The notes: generated from the letters alone by a model not told the origin. A DNA stretch of 42,710 bases from Mycolicibacterium septicum DSM 44393 (GCF_000455325.1 NZ_HG322954.1:163291-206000); one strand, 5' to 3'; shown: positions 34,601 to 42,615, counted from the stretch's first letter. Made by a program: numbers and translations.

Positions 34601-35776
34601 ATGACCCAGTTGGACGAGCAGTCGGGTACCGAGGTGGTAAGCCCGTGGGAGACACCGGAGCGCCGTGCCCTGACCGATCTCGTGCAGGCTTTCACACGAA
34701 AGGAGATCGCCCCGTACGTCACCGAATGGGAGGAGGCCGGAGAGCTACCACGCGAATTGCACCGCAGCGCAGCTAGGGCGGGCCTGCTCGGCATCGGGTT
34801 CGCCGAGGAAGTCGGCGGCGCCGGCGGCGACTTGCGCGACCTCGTCCTGCTCACCGAGGGCGTGATGATGGCCGGAGGCTCGTCTGGGGTACTGGCGAGC
34901 CTGTTGACACACAACATCGCGTTGCCGCACATGGCCGCCCACCGAGATCCGGATCAGGTCCGCCGGTTCGTCGCCCCCACTCTCGCCGGCGAGAAGATCG
35001 GCAGCCTCGGCGTGACCGAACCCGACACCGGTTCCGACGTCGCGGGGATCCGCACGACCGCGGTTCGCGACGGCGATCACTACATCGTCAACGGAGCGAA
35101 GATGTTCATCACGTCGGCGGTCCGCGCAGATTTCGTGACGACGGCCGTGCGTACCGGCGGCCCTGGCGCAGGCGGAATCTCGCTGCTCGTCGTCGAGCGC
35201 GGAACACCGGGATTCACCGTCTCAAGCAAGCTGAAGAAGATGGGCTGGTGGTGCTCGGATACCGCCGAATTGGGCTACACCGACGTGCGGGTCCCCGCAG
35301 GCAACCTCGTCGGCCCCGAGAACAGCGGTTTTATCCAGATCATGCAGCAGTTTCAAGTCGAGCGCGCCTTCATCGCCGTACAGTGCTATGCCACGGCGCA
35401 GCGCTGCCTCGACCTCACCCTGCAGTGGGTGAAGCAGCGCGAGACGTTCGGGCGGGCGTTGTCAACCCGTCAGGTGGTTCGCCACAAGGTCGTCGACATG
35501 GCTACCGCCGTCGACGTGGCACGCACCTACACCCGTGCCGCCGTCGACCGCATCGTCGCAGGCGATACAGATGTGCGCATGGTGTCAATGGCTAAGAATG
35601 CCGCCGTCGCGGCATGCGACCTCGCAGTCGATACCGCCGTTCAGCTGTATGGCGGCATGGGCTACCTCCGTGAGAGCGAAGTCGAACGCCACTACCGCGA
35701 TTCGCGCATCCTCGGCATCGGCGGCGGCACCACCGAGATCATGAAGGAGATCATCGCCAAACAGATTGGCCTGTGA
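34601..35776 (+). CDS. acyl-CoA dehydrogenase (citronellyl-CoA-dehydrogenase-like)
   Basis: Acyl-CoA dehydrogenase of 391 residues with a strong GGAGGAG site 7 bases before the ATG. Features are GSLGVTEPDTGSDVAGIRTTA, NGAKMFITSAVRADFVTTAVRTGG, KKMGWWCSDTAELGYTDVRVP (the beta domain) and QLYGGMGYLRESEVERHYRDSR near the end, with GGGTTEIMKEIIAKQ. It resembles the AtuD-type and other branched-chain dehydrogenases. It is transcribed away from the carboxylase operon and is followed by an enoyl-CoA hydratase after 46 bp. It probably acts on the same class of substrates, but the exact chain is unknown. Confidence 0.9.
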   Translation: MTQLDEQSGTEVVSPWETPERRALTDLVQAFTRKEIAPYVTEWEEAGELPRELHRSAARAGLLGIGFAEEVGGAGGDLRDLVLLTEGVMMAGGSSGVLASLLTHNIALPHMAAHRDPDQVRRFVAPTLAGEKIGSLGVTEPDTGSDVAGIRTTAVRDGDHYIVNGAKMFITSAVRADFVTTAVRTGGPGAGGISLLVVERGTPGFTVSSKLKKMGWWCSDTAELGYTDVRVPAGNLVGPENSGFIQIMQQFQVERAFIAVQCYATAQRCLDLTLQWVKQRETFGRALSTRQVVRHKVVDMATAVDVARTYTRAAVDRIVAGDTDVRMVSMAKNAAVAACDLAVDTAVQLYGGMGYLRESEVERHYRDSRILGIGGGTTEIMKEIIAKQIGL

Positions 35777-35822
35777 ACGCGCGTACCTCGCCAACTCGCC
35801 CTTCCTACAAGAAAGAACATCG

Positions 35823-36626
35823 GTGAATTACGACGACTACCAGTACCTGATCTTCGAACGCCCGTCGGACGGCGTTCTGCTGATCACCATCAACCGTCCC
35901 GAGCGACTCAACGCCGCGAACAAGCGGTTACATCACGAGCTCAGTGTGGTGTGGAAGACGGTCGACGACGATCCGACGACCCGCGTAGCGGTGATCACGG
36001 GAGCTGGTCAGGCGTTCTCTGCGGGCGGCGACCTCGACATGGTGCTCGACCAGGCCAAGGACTTCAAGCAGATGGCGGAGATCGCGAAAGAGGCCGCCGG
36101 CATCGTCTATAACATCGTCAACTGCGAGAAGGTGATCATCTCGGCGATCAATGGCACCGCGGTCGGCGCCGGCCTGGCGGCCGCTCTCATGGCCGACATC
36201 TCCGTCGCCGCAGAGCACGCGCGCTTCACCGACGGCCATCTACGGCTCGGGGTCGGTGCCGGCGACCACGCAGCGATCGTCTGGCCGTTGCTGTGCGGCA
36301 TGGCGAAGGCCAAGTACTACCTCCTCACCGCCGATTTCGTCGACGGCAAGGAGGCCGAGCGAATTGGACTGGTGTCGTTGTGCCGGCCGGTAGATGACGT
36401 CCTGCCGACTGCGCTCGAGACCGCGGAGAGACTCGCCAACGGCCCGCAGTACGCCCTGCGCTGGACCAAGCGCTCGCTGAATCACTGGATCCGAAATGCC
36501 GGGCCGATCTTCGAGGCCTCCCTGGGGTTCGAGATGCTCAACTTCTTCGACGACGACGTCATCGAGGGAGCGATGGCGATCAAGGAGAAACGCGCGCCGA
36601 AGTTCCCATCGGTGTCGGAGAGTTGA
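35823..36626 (+). CDS. enoyl-CoA hydratase (AtuE/LiuC-like candidate)
   Basis: Crotonase-family protein of 267 residues from the GTG at 35823, which follows AGAAAG and starts MNYDDYQYLIFERPSDG-like. The oxyanion loops GAGQAFSAGGDLDMV and AINGTAVGAGLAAALMADIS are clear. FTDGHLRLGVGAGDHAAIVWPLLCG occupies the region of the catalytic Glu residues, but one canonical Glu appears replaced (TDGHLRLG). Its place after the dehydrogenase, near a methylcrotonyl/geranyl-type carboxylase, suits hydration of a 3-methylglutaconyl- or isohexenylglutaconyl-CoA-like product. That is inferred from context only. Confidence 0.88.
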   Translation: MNYDDYQYLIFERPSDGVLLITINRPERLNAANKRLHHELSVVWKTVDDDPTTRVAVITGAGQAFSAGGDLDMVLDQAKDFKQMAEIAKEAAGIVYNIVNCEKVIISAINGTAVGAGLAAALMADISVAAEHARFTDGHLRLGVGAGDHAAIVWPLLCGMAKAKYYLLTADFVDGKEAERIGLVSLCRPVDDVLPTALETAERLANGPQYALRWTKRSLNHWIRNAGPIFEASLGFEMLNFFDDDVIEGAMAIKEKRAPKFPSVSES

Positions 36627-36683
36627 GCGCACCGAGGAGGGCTACGGCAAAGGACGACGGTGCCGCGCCTTAGCGAAGGTTAA

Positions 36684-36701
36684 CCGTGACTAACATCACG
36701 G
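36684..36701. promoter_or_regulatory. perfect inverted repeat upstream of thioesterase gene
   Basis: CCGTGA-N6-TCACGG is a perfect 6+6 inverted repeat 45 bp before the thioesterase ATG, adjoining the 8-bp palindrome GGTTAACC (36678-36685). The position and symmetry suit an operator for a dimeric repressor. The protein is unknown. Confidence 0.45.
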
Positions 36702-36745
36702 CTCGTGCCGAGCGGAGTGAACGACTTGGTTGATACCTTTCGCTC

Positions 36746-37303
36746 ATGAATACGCCGACGCGGTCCGAGGCCAACGAGCCACTGTTCAGCCTCGAGTACG
36801 GCAAACTCCTCTGCATGGGCTGCCGGCCCATGAACCGGTGCCGATTCGGCATGCGCTTGCACCGCGTCGCTGAGGGCGATGCAGTCGAAGGCACGGCGTG
36901 GTTCACGCCGGAGCACGAAGGAGCCGGGGGCGTCGTGCACGGCGGCTCGGTGATGGGTGCGCTGGACGAGGCGTGCGGCGCGGTGCCGATCGCCGCGGCG
37001 GTGCTGGCTGTCACCGCCGAAATGGAGGTCAAGTTCCGTCGGCCAGTCCCTTTGGAGCGTGAACTGCGCATCCGCGCCTGGCCGGAATCACGTGACGAGC
37101 GAGGTCACTGGATTGTCCGGGCGGAGATCCTGCTGCCGGACTCCGACACCGTGCTGTGCCATGCTCGGGCGCGCTTCGTCGAACGAGACCCCACCGAGCA
37201 TTACGGGCGGTTCCGGCAATGGCTCGACATCGAACGGTGCTCATCGGCCGACCCTGGTGTCCCGCCAGTTGAGAAGCTGAACGAACGCACCGCTGCGTGC
37301 TGA
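36746..37303 (+). CDS. PaaI-type hot-dog acyl-CoA thioesterase
   Basis: Hot-dog fold protein of 185 residues. The motif AGGVVHGGSVMGALDEACGAV (about residues 60-81) holds the PaaI/4HBT-type HGG and the catalytic Asp/Glu region; FRRPVPLERELRIRAWPESR is the conserved central strand. An unusual N-terminal CMGCRPMNRCRFGM carries three cysteines, a pattern seen in some actinobacterial PaaI relatives and possibly metal-binding. It may hydrolyse CoA esters that accumulate. It stands alone between the hydratase and the next dehydrogenase, with its own upstream palindrome. Confidence 0.85.
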   Translation: MNTPTRSEANEPLFSLEYGKLLCMGCRPMNRCRFGMRLHRVAEGDAVEGTAWFTPEHEGAGGVVHGGSVMGALDEACGAVPIAAAVLAVTAEMEVKFRRPVPLERELRIRAWPESRDERGHWIVRAEILLPDSDTVLCHARARFVERDPTEHYGRFRQWLDIERCSSADPGVPPVEKLNERTAAC

Positions 37304-37447
37304 CGGCAGCGGGCAGCGTCGGTGCGTCGCCGCGAACAACCTTCCCAATCGGGCAACGGGAAACGCTGTAGCGCAATGACTTCCGTGATAGTGTCGAGCC
37401 TTCGATTCGCGGCAGTCTGATCGATCGCCGACCTGAGTGAGGTAGCC

Positions 37448-38611
37448 GTGTCAGAGTTGTTCCCCGATTACCGCGCTACCTGGGAAACCGATCAGCACCG
37501 CGAACTCCGCAAGCACGCCACAGAGTTCTTTCGCAAGGAATCGACGCCCCACCAGGAACGTTGGGCTGCGCAGCGTCATGTCGATCGCGATTTTTGGAAC
37601 AAGATGGGCCGAGCCGGCCTACTGGGGGTAGACCTTCCGGTTGAGTACGGCGGGGTTAACGGCGACTTCGGACTCTCGGCCGTGATCGGTGAAGAGCTCG
37701 CACTCGCCGGCGATACGTCGACGGGTTGGCTGGTTCATTCGCCGATCGTCGCGCATTACATCAACGCGTATGCGAACGATGAACAGAAGCGGCGCTGGAT
37801 GCCCGGCATCATCAGCGGAGACAAGGTCTTGGCCATCGCGATGACCGAACCCGGGACGGGTTCCGATTTGCAGGCCGTCAAGACGACTGCGGTTCGAGAC
37901 GGAGACCACTACCGCATCAACGGGTCGAAGACGTTCATTTCCAATGGAACCCACTGTGACCTTCTGGTGATCGTGGCGAAGACGAACCCGTCTCAACGGG
38001 CAGCGGGGGTGTCGCTGATCGTCGCTGAGACCGACCGGGGTTTGAACGGGTTCGAACGCGGGCGCGTACTCGAGAAAGTCGGACAGCACGGGCAGGACAC
38101 CCGTGAAATGTTCTTCTCCGAGATGCGGGTTCCAGCTGCTAACCTGCTCGGCGAAGACGAGGGCCGTGGTTTCTTTCAGCTCATGGAACAACTTGCACGC
38201 GAGCGGCTCATCATCGCGTCATCGTGCGCGGGCATGGCAGAGGCCGCGGTTCTCGATGCGTTGCGGTACACGAAAGTGCGGGAGGCATTCGGTAAGACGT
38301 TGATCCAGTTCCAACACACGAAGTTCGAACTGGCTGAGTTGAAAGCGGAGGTCTTGTCGATCAAAACGACTGTCGACTACTGCATCCAGCAATACATCGA
38401 CGGCAAGAACGATGCTGCGACAGCGTCGATGGCCAAGCTGGTAGCTGCCGACAAGGCGGTCGCCGTCGTGGACAGATGTGTTCAGTTCTTCGGTGGGTAC
38501 GGCTACATGATGGAGTACCCCATCGCCCGCGCGTACGCCGCCGCCCGAGTGAACAAGATTTACGGCGGAACCAGCGAAATCATGAAGGAGATCATCAGCC
38601 GTTCGCTGTAG
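37448..38611 (+). CDS. acyl-CoA dehydrogenase
   Basis: FAD acyl-CoA dehydrogenase of 387 residues, starting at a GTG. Expected features are present: AIAMTEPGTGSDLQAVKTTA, INGSKTFISNGTHCDLLVIVAKT, LEKVGQHGQDTREMFFSEMRVP, and the C-terminal FFGGYGYMMEYPIARAYAAARVNKIYGGTSEIMKEII. The HGQDT / QFFGGYGYM pattern is common in long-chain and branched-chain FadE proteins of actinobacteria. It is followed by an SDR gene after 88 bp. It is one of three intact dehydrogenases in the window, plus one interrupted copy. Confidence 0.92.
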   Translation: MSELFPDYRATWETDQHRELRKHATEFFRKESTPHQERWAAQRHVDRDFWNKMGRAGLLGVDLPVEYGGVNGDFGLSAVIGEELALAGDTSTGWLVHSPIVAHYINAYANDEQKRRWMPGIISGDKVLAIAMTEPGTGSDLQAVKTTAVRDGDHYRINGSKTFISNGTHCDLLVIVAKTNPSQRAAGVSLIVAETDRGLNGFERGRVLEKVGQHGQDTREMFFSEMRVPAANLLGEDEGRGFFQLMEQLARERLIIASSCAGMAEAAVLDALRYTKVREAFGKTLIQFQHTKFELAELKAEVLSIKTTVDYCIQQYIDGKNDAATASMAKLVAADKAVAVVDRCVQFFGGYGYMMEYPIARAYAAARVNKIYGGTSEIMKEIISRSL

Positions 38612-38699
38612 AGACCGGCTACGGACTGGATCAAGGGAAACGGCGCCGACGACGCGAGCCAATCGCGAAACTCGGCACATCGATATGGGGAGGTGTTCC

Positions 38700-39434
38700 G
38701 TGCGATTCGATGACAACGTCGCCGTCGTCACCGGCGCTGCGTCTGGGATCGGGCGATCGGTTGCAATGAAGTTGGCGGAGGCCGGTGCTCGAGTAGCTGT
38801 GGTAGACCGCGACGCGTCTGGAGCGACTGCGGTTGCAGAGGCGGCAGGCGCTACAGCCTTCGTCATCGATTTGGCCCACGCTGGCGAAATCACAACCCTG
38901 CGCGACGAGGCTGTTTCCACCCTGGGTCTGCCACACGTCATCGTCAACGCCGCTGGTTTCGACGTTGTCGAACCCTTCATGTCCAACGAGGACGCGTTGT
39001 GGCAGATGCTGGTCGACGTGAACTTCCTCGGTCCCGTGCGTCTCACACGAGCCTTCTTGGAACCCCTACTCGCCGAAGGAGCGCGGGCGAAGATCGTCAA
39101 CATCGCAAGCGACGCCGGGCGAGTTGGAAGTCTGGGCGAGACCGTCTATGCGGGTACCAAGGGCGGCGTGATCGCCTTCACGAAATCGCTGGCTCGCGAG
39201 ATGGCGCGATACGAGATCAACGTCAACTGCGTTTGTCCTGGTCCGACGGACACGCCGCTGTTCAACTCGTTGCCTGAGAGAATCCGCAACGGCCTCGTAC
39301 GTGCGACGCCGTTCGGACGTATTGCGACCCCGGATGAGATCGCTGACGCGGTGTTGTTCTTCGCATCTGGCGCCGCCGACTTCATTACCGGGCAGGTGCT
39401 CAGCGTCAGTGGCGGCCTCACGATGGCCGACTGA
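38700..39434 (+). CDS. short-chain dehydrogenase/reductase
   Basis: SDR of 244 residues. Motifs: VVTGAASGIGRSVAMKL (GxxxGxG), VDRD after the second strand pointing to NAD, VNAAGFDV in place of NNAG, the catalytic Ser in NIASDAGRVGS and Tyr-x3-Lys in YAGTKGG. The GTG at 38700 has GGGGAGG six bases upstream, so I prefer it to the earlier in-frame ATG at 38685. It may act on a 3-hydroxyacyl-CoA or cyclic hydroxy-acid CoA ester. It shares strand and spacing with the dehydrogenase upstream. Confidence 0.9.
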   Translation: MRFDDNVAVVTGAASGIGRSVAMKLAEAGARVAVVDRDASGATAVAEAAGATAFVIDLAHAGEITTLRDEAVSTLGLPHVIVNAAGFDVVEPFMSNEDALWQMLVDVNFLGPVRLTRAFLEPLLAEGARAKIVNIASDAGRVGSLGETVYAGTKGGVIAFTKSLAREMARYEINVNCVCPGPTDTPLFNSLPERIRNGLVRATPFGRIATPDEIADAVLFFASGAADFITGQVLSVSGGLTMAD

Positions 39435-39439
39435 TACGG

Positions 39440-39458
39440 CTGATTTGTGAACAATCAG
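39440..39458. terminator. inverted repeat just after SDR gene
   Basis: CTGATT-N7-AATCAG is a perfect 6-bp inverted repeat starting 6 bp past the SDR stop. It could end that transcript, or be an operator for the following gene. There is no T tract. Confidence 0.35.
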
Positions 39459-39585
39459 TAGCGTACAGTTCGTGCTTGAGAGGCCGCCGGGCTCCGCGCG
39501 GTCGCTGCACCGGGCTCGCCTGTCGGAAAGCCATCGGCACCGATACTTGAGGCTGCATCGCCAGGCCGCAATGCGTTGCCGCTCT

Positions 39586-39605
39586 TCACCATTGTGTCAC
39601 CATTG
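39586..39605 (+). promoter_or_regulatory. tandem 9-bp direct repeat upstream of acyl-CoA dehydrogenase
   Basis: TCACCATTG occurs twice (39586-39594 and 39597-39605), 11 bp apart, about one helical turn, some 57 bp before the dehydrogenase ATG. The spacing suits a regulator binding one DNA face. It could also be chance. Confidence 0.35.
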
Positions 39606-39661
39606 CGCCACGGCACGCCATGCCGCCAAGCACCGCTCGCACACTCCCTGGAGGGACGCGC

Positions 39662-40028
39662 ATGCACTACGCCTTGGATGACGACCAAGAGGCCTTCCGG
39701 CGTGAACTCGCCAATTTCGCACAGCGGGTGCTCGCCCCGCACTATCAGGCCGATGACCGTGCCGCGCGGATGCGCCCGGAAATGGTTCACCAGATGGCGG
39801 GCATGGGACTGACCGGACTGCGTATTCCCGAGCGTTTCGGCGGTCAGAACGCTGACGCCGTCACAACCGGAATCGCGGCGGAGGAGATCTCGCGGGCGGA
39901 CATCAACGCGTGCTACATCCTGCTGATCGCCAGCCTCAATGCCGACATTCTGCTCGCCAACGCGAGCGAGGAGCAACTAGCGCGATGGCTACCGCCGATT
40001 GCCAATGGTTCCGCCCTATCCGCGCTGG
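39662..40028 (+). pseudogene. acyl-CoA dehydrogenase, 5' part, split by IS element
   Basis: N-terminal about 122 residues of an acyl-CoA dehydrogenase: MHYALDDDQEAFRRELANF, GLTGLRIPERFGGQNADAV, ISRADINACYILL, then ARWLPPIANGSALSAL. The ATG at 39662 follows GGAGGG. The frame is cut at 40028 by the IS256-family element; read-through adds eleven foreign residues and stops. Joining this part to the fragment at 41458 after removing one 9-bp duplicate restores SALSALVLTEPDHGSD in frame, the conserved active-site loop, so the insertion is the cause of the break. Confidence 0.92.
40020..40028 (+). repeat. 9-bp target-site duplication, left copy
   Basis: CCGCGCTGG directly flanks the left end of the insertion element and is repeated at 41458-41466. 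A 9-bp duplication fits IS256-family transposition. Confidence 0.88.
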
Positions 40029-40111
40029 GGTTGCGTCCAGCAGAGTGGTGTACGAGTCGGACCTGATCAGGATGCCCGGCGTGTCGTAGCCGAGTGATTG
40101 AAGGTCATCGC

Positions 40112-40124
40112 GTGATTCTTCGAG
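40112..40124 (+). repeat. subterminal inverted repeat of IS element, left
   Basis: GTGATTCTTCGAG, perfectly inverted relative to 41409-41421. It flanks the transposase gene and may be an internal transposase-binding site. Confidence 0.75.
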
Positions 40125-40165
40125 AGACCGACCAAAGTCACTCGAGTAAAGAAGGAACACACGCG

Positions 40166-41400
40166 ATGACCGCTGCCCACAATATCGACCTGCCCACAGT
40201 GCTGGCTGAACGACTCACCACTACTCATCCCGACGTGCTGCGCGAGCTGCTCGCCACGTTCATCCACACCCTGATGGGCGCCGAAGCCGACGCCTTGTGC
40301 GGCGCCGCATACGGCCAACGCAGCACCGAGCGGACCAACCAACGCAACGGCTACCGCCACCGCGAATTCGACACCCGTGCAGGCACATTGGATCTCGCGA
40401 TCCCAAAGCTGCGCCAGGGCTCCTACTTCCCGGACTGGCTGCTGGAACGCCGCAAACGTGCCGAGCGGGCACTGACCACGGTGGTGGCACCTGCTACCTA
40501 CTCGGAGTCTCCACCCGGCGGATGGACAAGCTCGTCGAAACGTTGGGCATCACGTCGCTGTCGAAGTCGCAGGTCTCGGTAATGGCCAAGGAACTCGACA
40601 CCGCCGTCGAGGCGTTCCGGACCCGGCCGCTGGACGCCGGCCCGTACACGTTCGTCGCCGCCGACGCGCTGGTGCTCAAGGTTCGTGAGCAGGGTCGGGT
40701 GGTCAACGTGCACGCCCTGATCGCGGTCGGGGTCAACGCGGAGGGCTATCGGGAGATTCTGGGTATCGATGTCACCACGGCTGAGGACGGGGCGGGCTGG
40801 CTGACGTTCTGGCGGTCGCTGACCGCCCGCGGCCTGTCCGGGGTCAAGCTGGTCACCTCCGACGCCCACGCCGGCCTGGTCGCCGCGATCGGCGCCACCC
40901 TGCCCGGCGCCGCGTGGCAGCGCTGCCGCACGCATTACACGACCAACCTCATGGCGAAGACACCCAAGAGTTCGTGGCCGTGGGTGCGCACCCTGCTGCA
41001 CTCGGTGTTCGATCAGCCCGACACCGAATCAGTTGCCGCCCAATACGATCGGATCGTCGACGCGCTCGCCGACAAGCTTCCCACGGTCGCCGACCACCTC
41101 GAAGCGGCCCGGCCGGATCTGCTGGCGTTCACCGCGTTCCCCAAGCAGATCTGGCGCCAGATCTGGTCGAACAACCCCCAGGAGCGGCTCAACAAGGAGA
41201 TCCGGCGGCGCACCGACGTCATCGGCATCTTCCCCGACCGGGGCGCCCTGATCCGCCTCGTCGGCGCCGTCCTGGCCGAACAGCACGACGAATGGGCCGA
41301 ATCCCGGCGCTACCTCGGCCTCGACGTCCTGAGCAAATCCCGTGCCGATCAAAACTCACCAACCGAACAGGAGGACACGCCCGCGGCACTGACCGCCTGA
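40166..41400 (+). pseudogene. IS256-family transposase, frameshifted
   Basis: Mutator-type DDE transposase. From the ATG at 40166 (GAAGGA upstream) the frame encodes LMGAEADALCGAAYGQRS, NQRNGYRHREFDTRAGTLDL and ERALTTVVA, then leaves the family at about 40490. The rest lies in the -1 frame: CYLLGVSTRRMDKLVETLG, the first Asp in FVAADALVLKV, the second in LVTSDAHAGLV, and the Glu in NNPQERLNKEIRRR. One base missing after GTGGTGGC would join them. IS256 transposases are normally one frame and no slippery heptamer is visible, so a disabling deletion is more likely than programmed shifting. The element is probably immobile on its own. Confidence 0.87.
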
Positions 41401-41408
41401 ACCATCAC

Positions 41409-41421
41409 CTCGAAGAATCAC
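41409..41421 (-). repeat. subterminal inverted repeat of IS element, right
   Basis: CTCGAAGAATCAC on the plus strand, the exact inverse of the left subterminal repeat at 40112-40124. Confidence 0.75.
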
Positions 41422-41457
41422 ACGACGACGTCCTACACCACGTCCCGGGACTTGACC

Positions 41458-41466
41458 CCGCGCTGG
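41458..41466 (+). repeat. 9-bp target-site duplication, right copy
   Basis: CCGCGCTGG, identical to the copy at 40020-40028, marks the right end of the insertion. Confidence 0.88.
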
Positions 41467-41795
41467 TGCTTACTGAGCCCGACCACGGCTCAGATGCAGC
41501 CAACTTATCGGTGCGTGCGCAGTCGGATGGGGCGGGCTGGAGCCTAACGGGAGAGAAGACTTCGATCTCATTGGGGATGGTCGCCGACACCGGTGTCGTT
41601 TTCGCGCGCACGGGCGGACCAGGTGCTCACGGGGTTAGTGCCTTCTACGTCAATCTCAACGACCCGCGAATTGCGCGAACCGCGCTCGACGATCACGGTG
41701 GTCGAGCCATAGGTCGGGCGTCGCTCCATTTCGACGGATTACCGGTAAGTCCGAGTGAGCTCAGCGCCGGAAGTCGCCGGCACGTCACTCGCTGA
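41458..41795 (+). pseudogene. acyl-CoA dehydrogenase, 3' part after IS element, also truncated
   Basis: Continuation of the split dehydrogenase: LTEPDHGSDAANLSVRAQSD, the beta-domain GWSLTGEKTSISLGMVADTG, HGVSAFYVNLNDPRI and ASLHFDGLPVSP. It stops at 41795 after SELSAGSRRHVTR. The C-terminal helical domain, about 160 residues with the catalytic base, is missing, and the following sequence does not encode it. The gene was thus truncated as well as interrupted. Which lesion came first cannot be told. Confidence 0.85.
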
Positions 41796-41904
41796 CGCCG
41801 AACGCTGTTCTCTCCCACGTGAACAACGCGAGTCGGCCGGGCCGATACCGGCGTCGCGATTGCCTTGTTTCGAAACGCGTGAGCTCACCGGCGATGCCGG
41901 GCTG

Positions 41905-42126
41905 TTACTGCTCCTGCTCGCCCTCGACGCGAGGCCGCTTGCGCAGGGACACGCCCACCTTGGCCGCGTGCGCTGCGTCCACGGCAGACGCCGCGCCCTC
42001 CCGCTCGTCAGCGCTGGCCGCAGTGTCGGCGGCCGAGCGGCCTTGCCGGTGCGAGCCGGTCTCGGATTGTGCAGTCTGCACGTCGGATTCGGCGTCGGAC
42101 GGTAAGGACGGTTCGAAAGTGGTCAT
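41905..42126 (-). CDS. small hypothetical protein
   Basis: A 73-residue frame from the ATG at 42126, rich in Ala, Ser, Asp and Glu with a basic patch (VSLRKRPRVEGEQEQ) at the end and no hydrophobic segment. GC at third positions is high, so it may be coding, but the ribosome site is weak. I do not recognise it. Its ATG overlaps the ATG of the divergent frame at 42125, so at most one of these starts is likely correct. Confidence 0.35.
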   Translation of the reverse strand: MTTFEPSLPSDAESDVQTAQSETGSHRQGRSAADTAASADEREGAASAVDAAHAAKVGVSLRKRPRVEGEQEQ

Positions 42127-42388
42127 GATCCGGAACGATACGAAGCGCCGCACCGGGGAGTCCACCACGAGAGCCGACTTCGACGTCGTTCAGATGTCTG
42201 TCCGCCACGTCGACCTCCTCATCCCTCGATCGCACACTCTTGAGCGCGTCGCCGACACGCTGGACCTGCACGGACCGCATGTAGCGATTTTCATCGAACT
42301 GGGCGGACGGCGTCGGCTGCTGCGGGGGGAATGCGGTCACGACAGCGATTGCGTGCCGATCAACGGTGCGCGCTACTGGACCGGCTGA
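42125..42388 (+). CDS. small hypothetical protein
   Basis: An 87-residue frame with high third-position GC and a GAAAG ribosome-like site 8 bases before the ATG. The later part, FDVVQMSVRHVDLLIPRS to GARYWTG, looks like a compact domain with two cysteines (ECGHDSDC). No family was recognised. An internal ATG near 42194 would avoid overlap with the divergent frame at 42126. It could equally be a decayed piece. Confidence 0.38.
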   Translation: MIRNDTKRRTGESTTRADFDVVQMSVRHVDLLIPRSHTLERVADTLDLHGPHVAIFIELGGRRRLLRGECGHDSDCVPINGARYWTG

Positions 42389-42446
42389 CCACAGCGGCGC
42401 CTATCACATTTCGAGATACGCGCTACGAGCGTAATCCGTTTGTCGC

Positions 42447-42581
42447 TCAGCGGTAGTCGCGCGGTGTATAGCCGCCTGGGCGCAGCAATGGTGTGCCGGC
42501 TGAACTGAGGAAGGAACTCTTGAGGTCGGCGATCGACCACTGCAGGTAATGCGACAAAGGGACGAGCGTGAGCAGGCTCAC
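42447..42581 (-). CDS. 44-residue mini-ORF, possible gene remnant
   Basis: The frame runs from a GTG at 42581 to TGA at 42447, with an in-frame TAG five codons before the GTG. The product has a hydrophobic start (VSLLTLVPLSHYLQW) and ends PLLRPGGYTPRDYR. The end looks like a natural C-terminus, so it may be the tail of a lost gene or a small protein. I do not recognise it. Confidence 0.3.
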   Translation of the reverse strand: MSLLTLVPLSHYLQWSIADLKSSFLSSAGTPLLRPGGYTPRDYR

Positions 42582-42615
42582 CCGCGACCGTGACTACATG
42601 CCCCCGCAGGGGTAG

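Larger units (their letters stand above)
40029..41457 (+). mobile_element. IS256-family insertion sequence, 1429 bp
   Basis: The element is bounded by degenerate terminal inverted repeats: 18 of 27 end bases match, including GTCC and GTGGTGTA blocks. It is flanked by 9-bp direct repeats CCGCGCTGG. A second, perfect 13-bp inverted pair, GTGATTCTTCGAG, lies inside each end (40112-40124 and 41409-41421). It carries one DDE transposase gene, which is frameshifted. The boundaries are supported because excising the element restores the reading frame of the host acyl-CoA dehydrogenase. Confidence 0.9.

Noticed and set aside
37286..37326. hairpin CGCACCG/CGGTGCG around the thioesterase stop
   Set aside because: The 27-base loop and overlap with the coding end make it unlikely as a terminator; probably chance in GC-rich DNA.
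40166..41400. programmed frameshifting in the transposase
   Set aside because: The direction is -1, but no slippery heptamer is visible and IS256 transposases are normally single frames; a one-base deletion is simpler.
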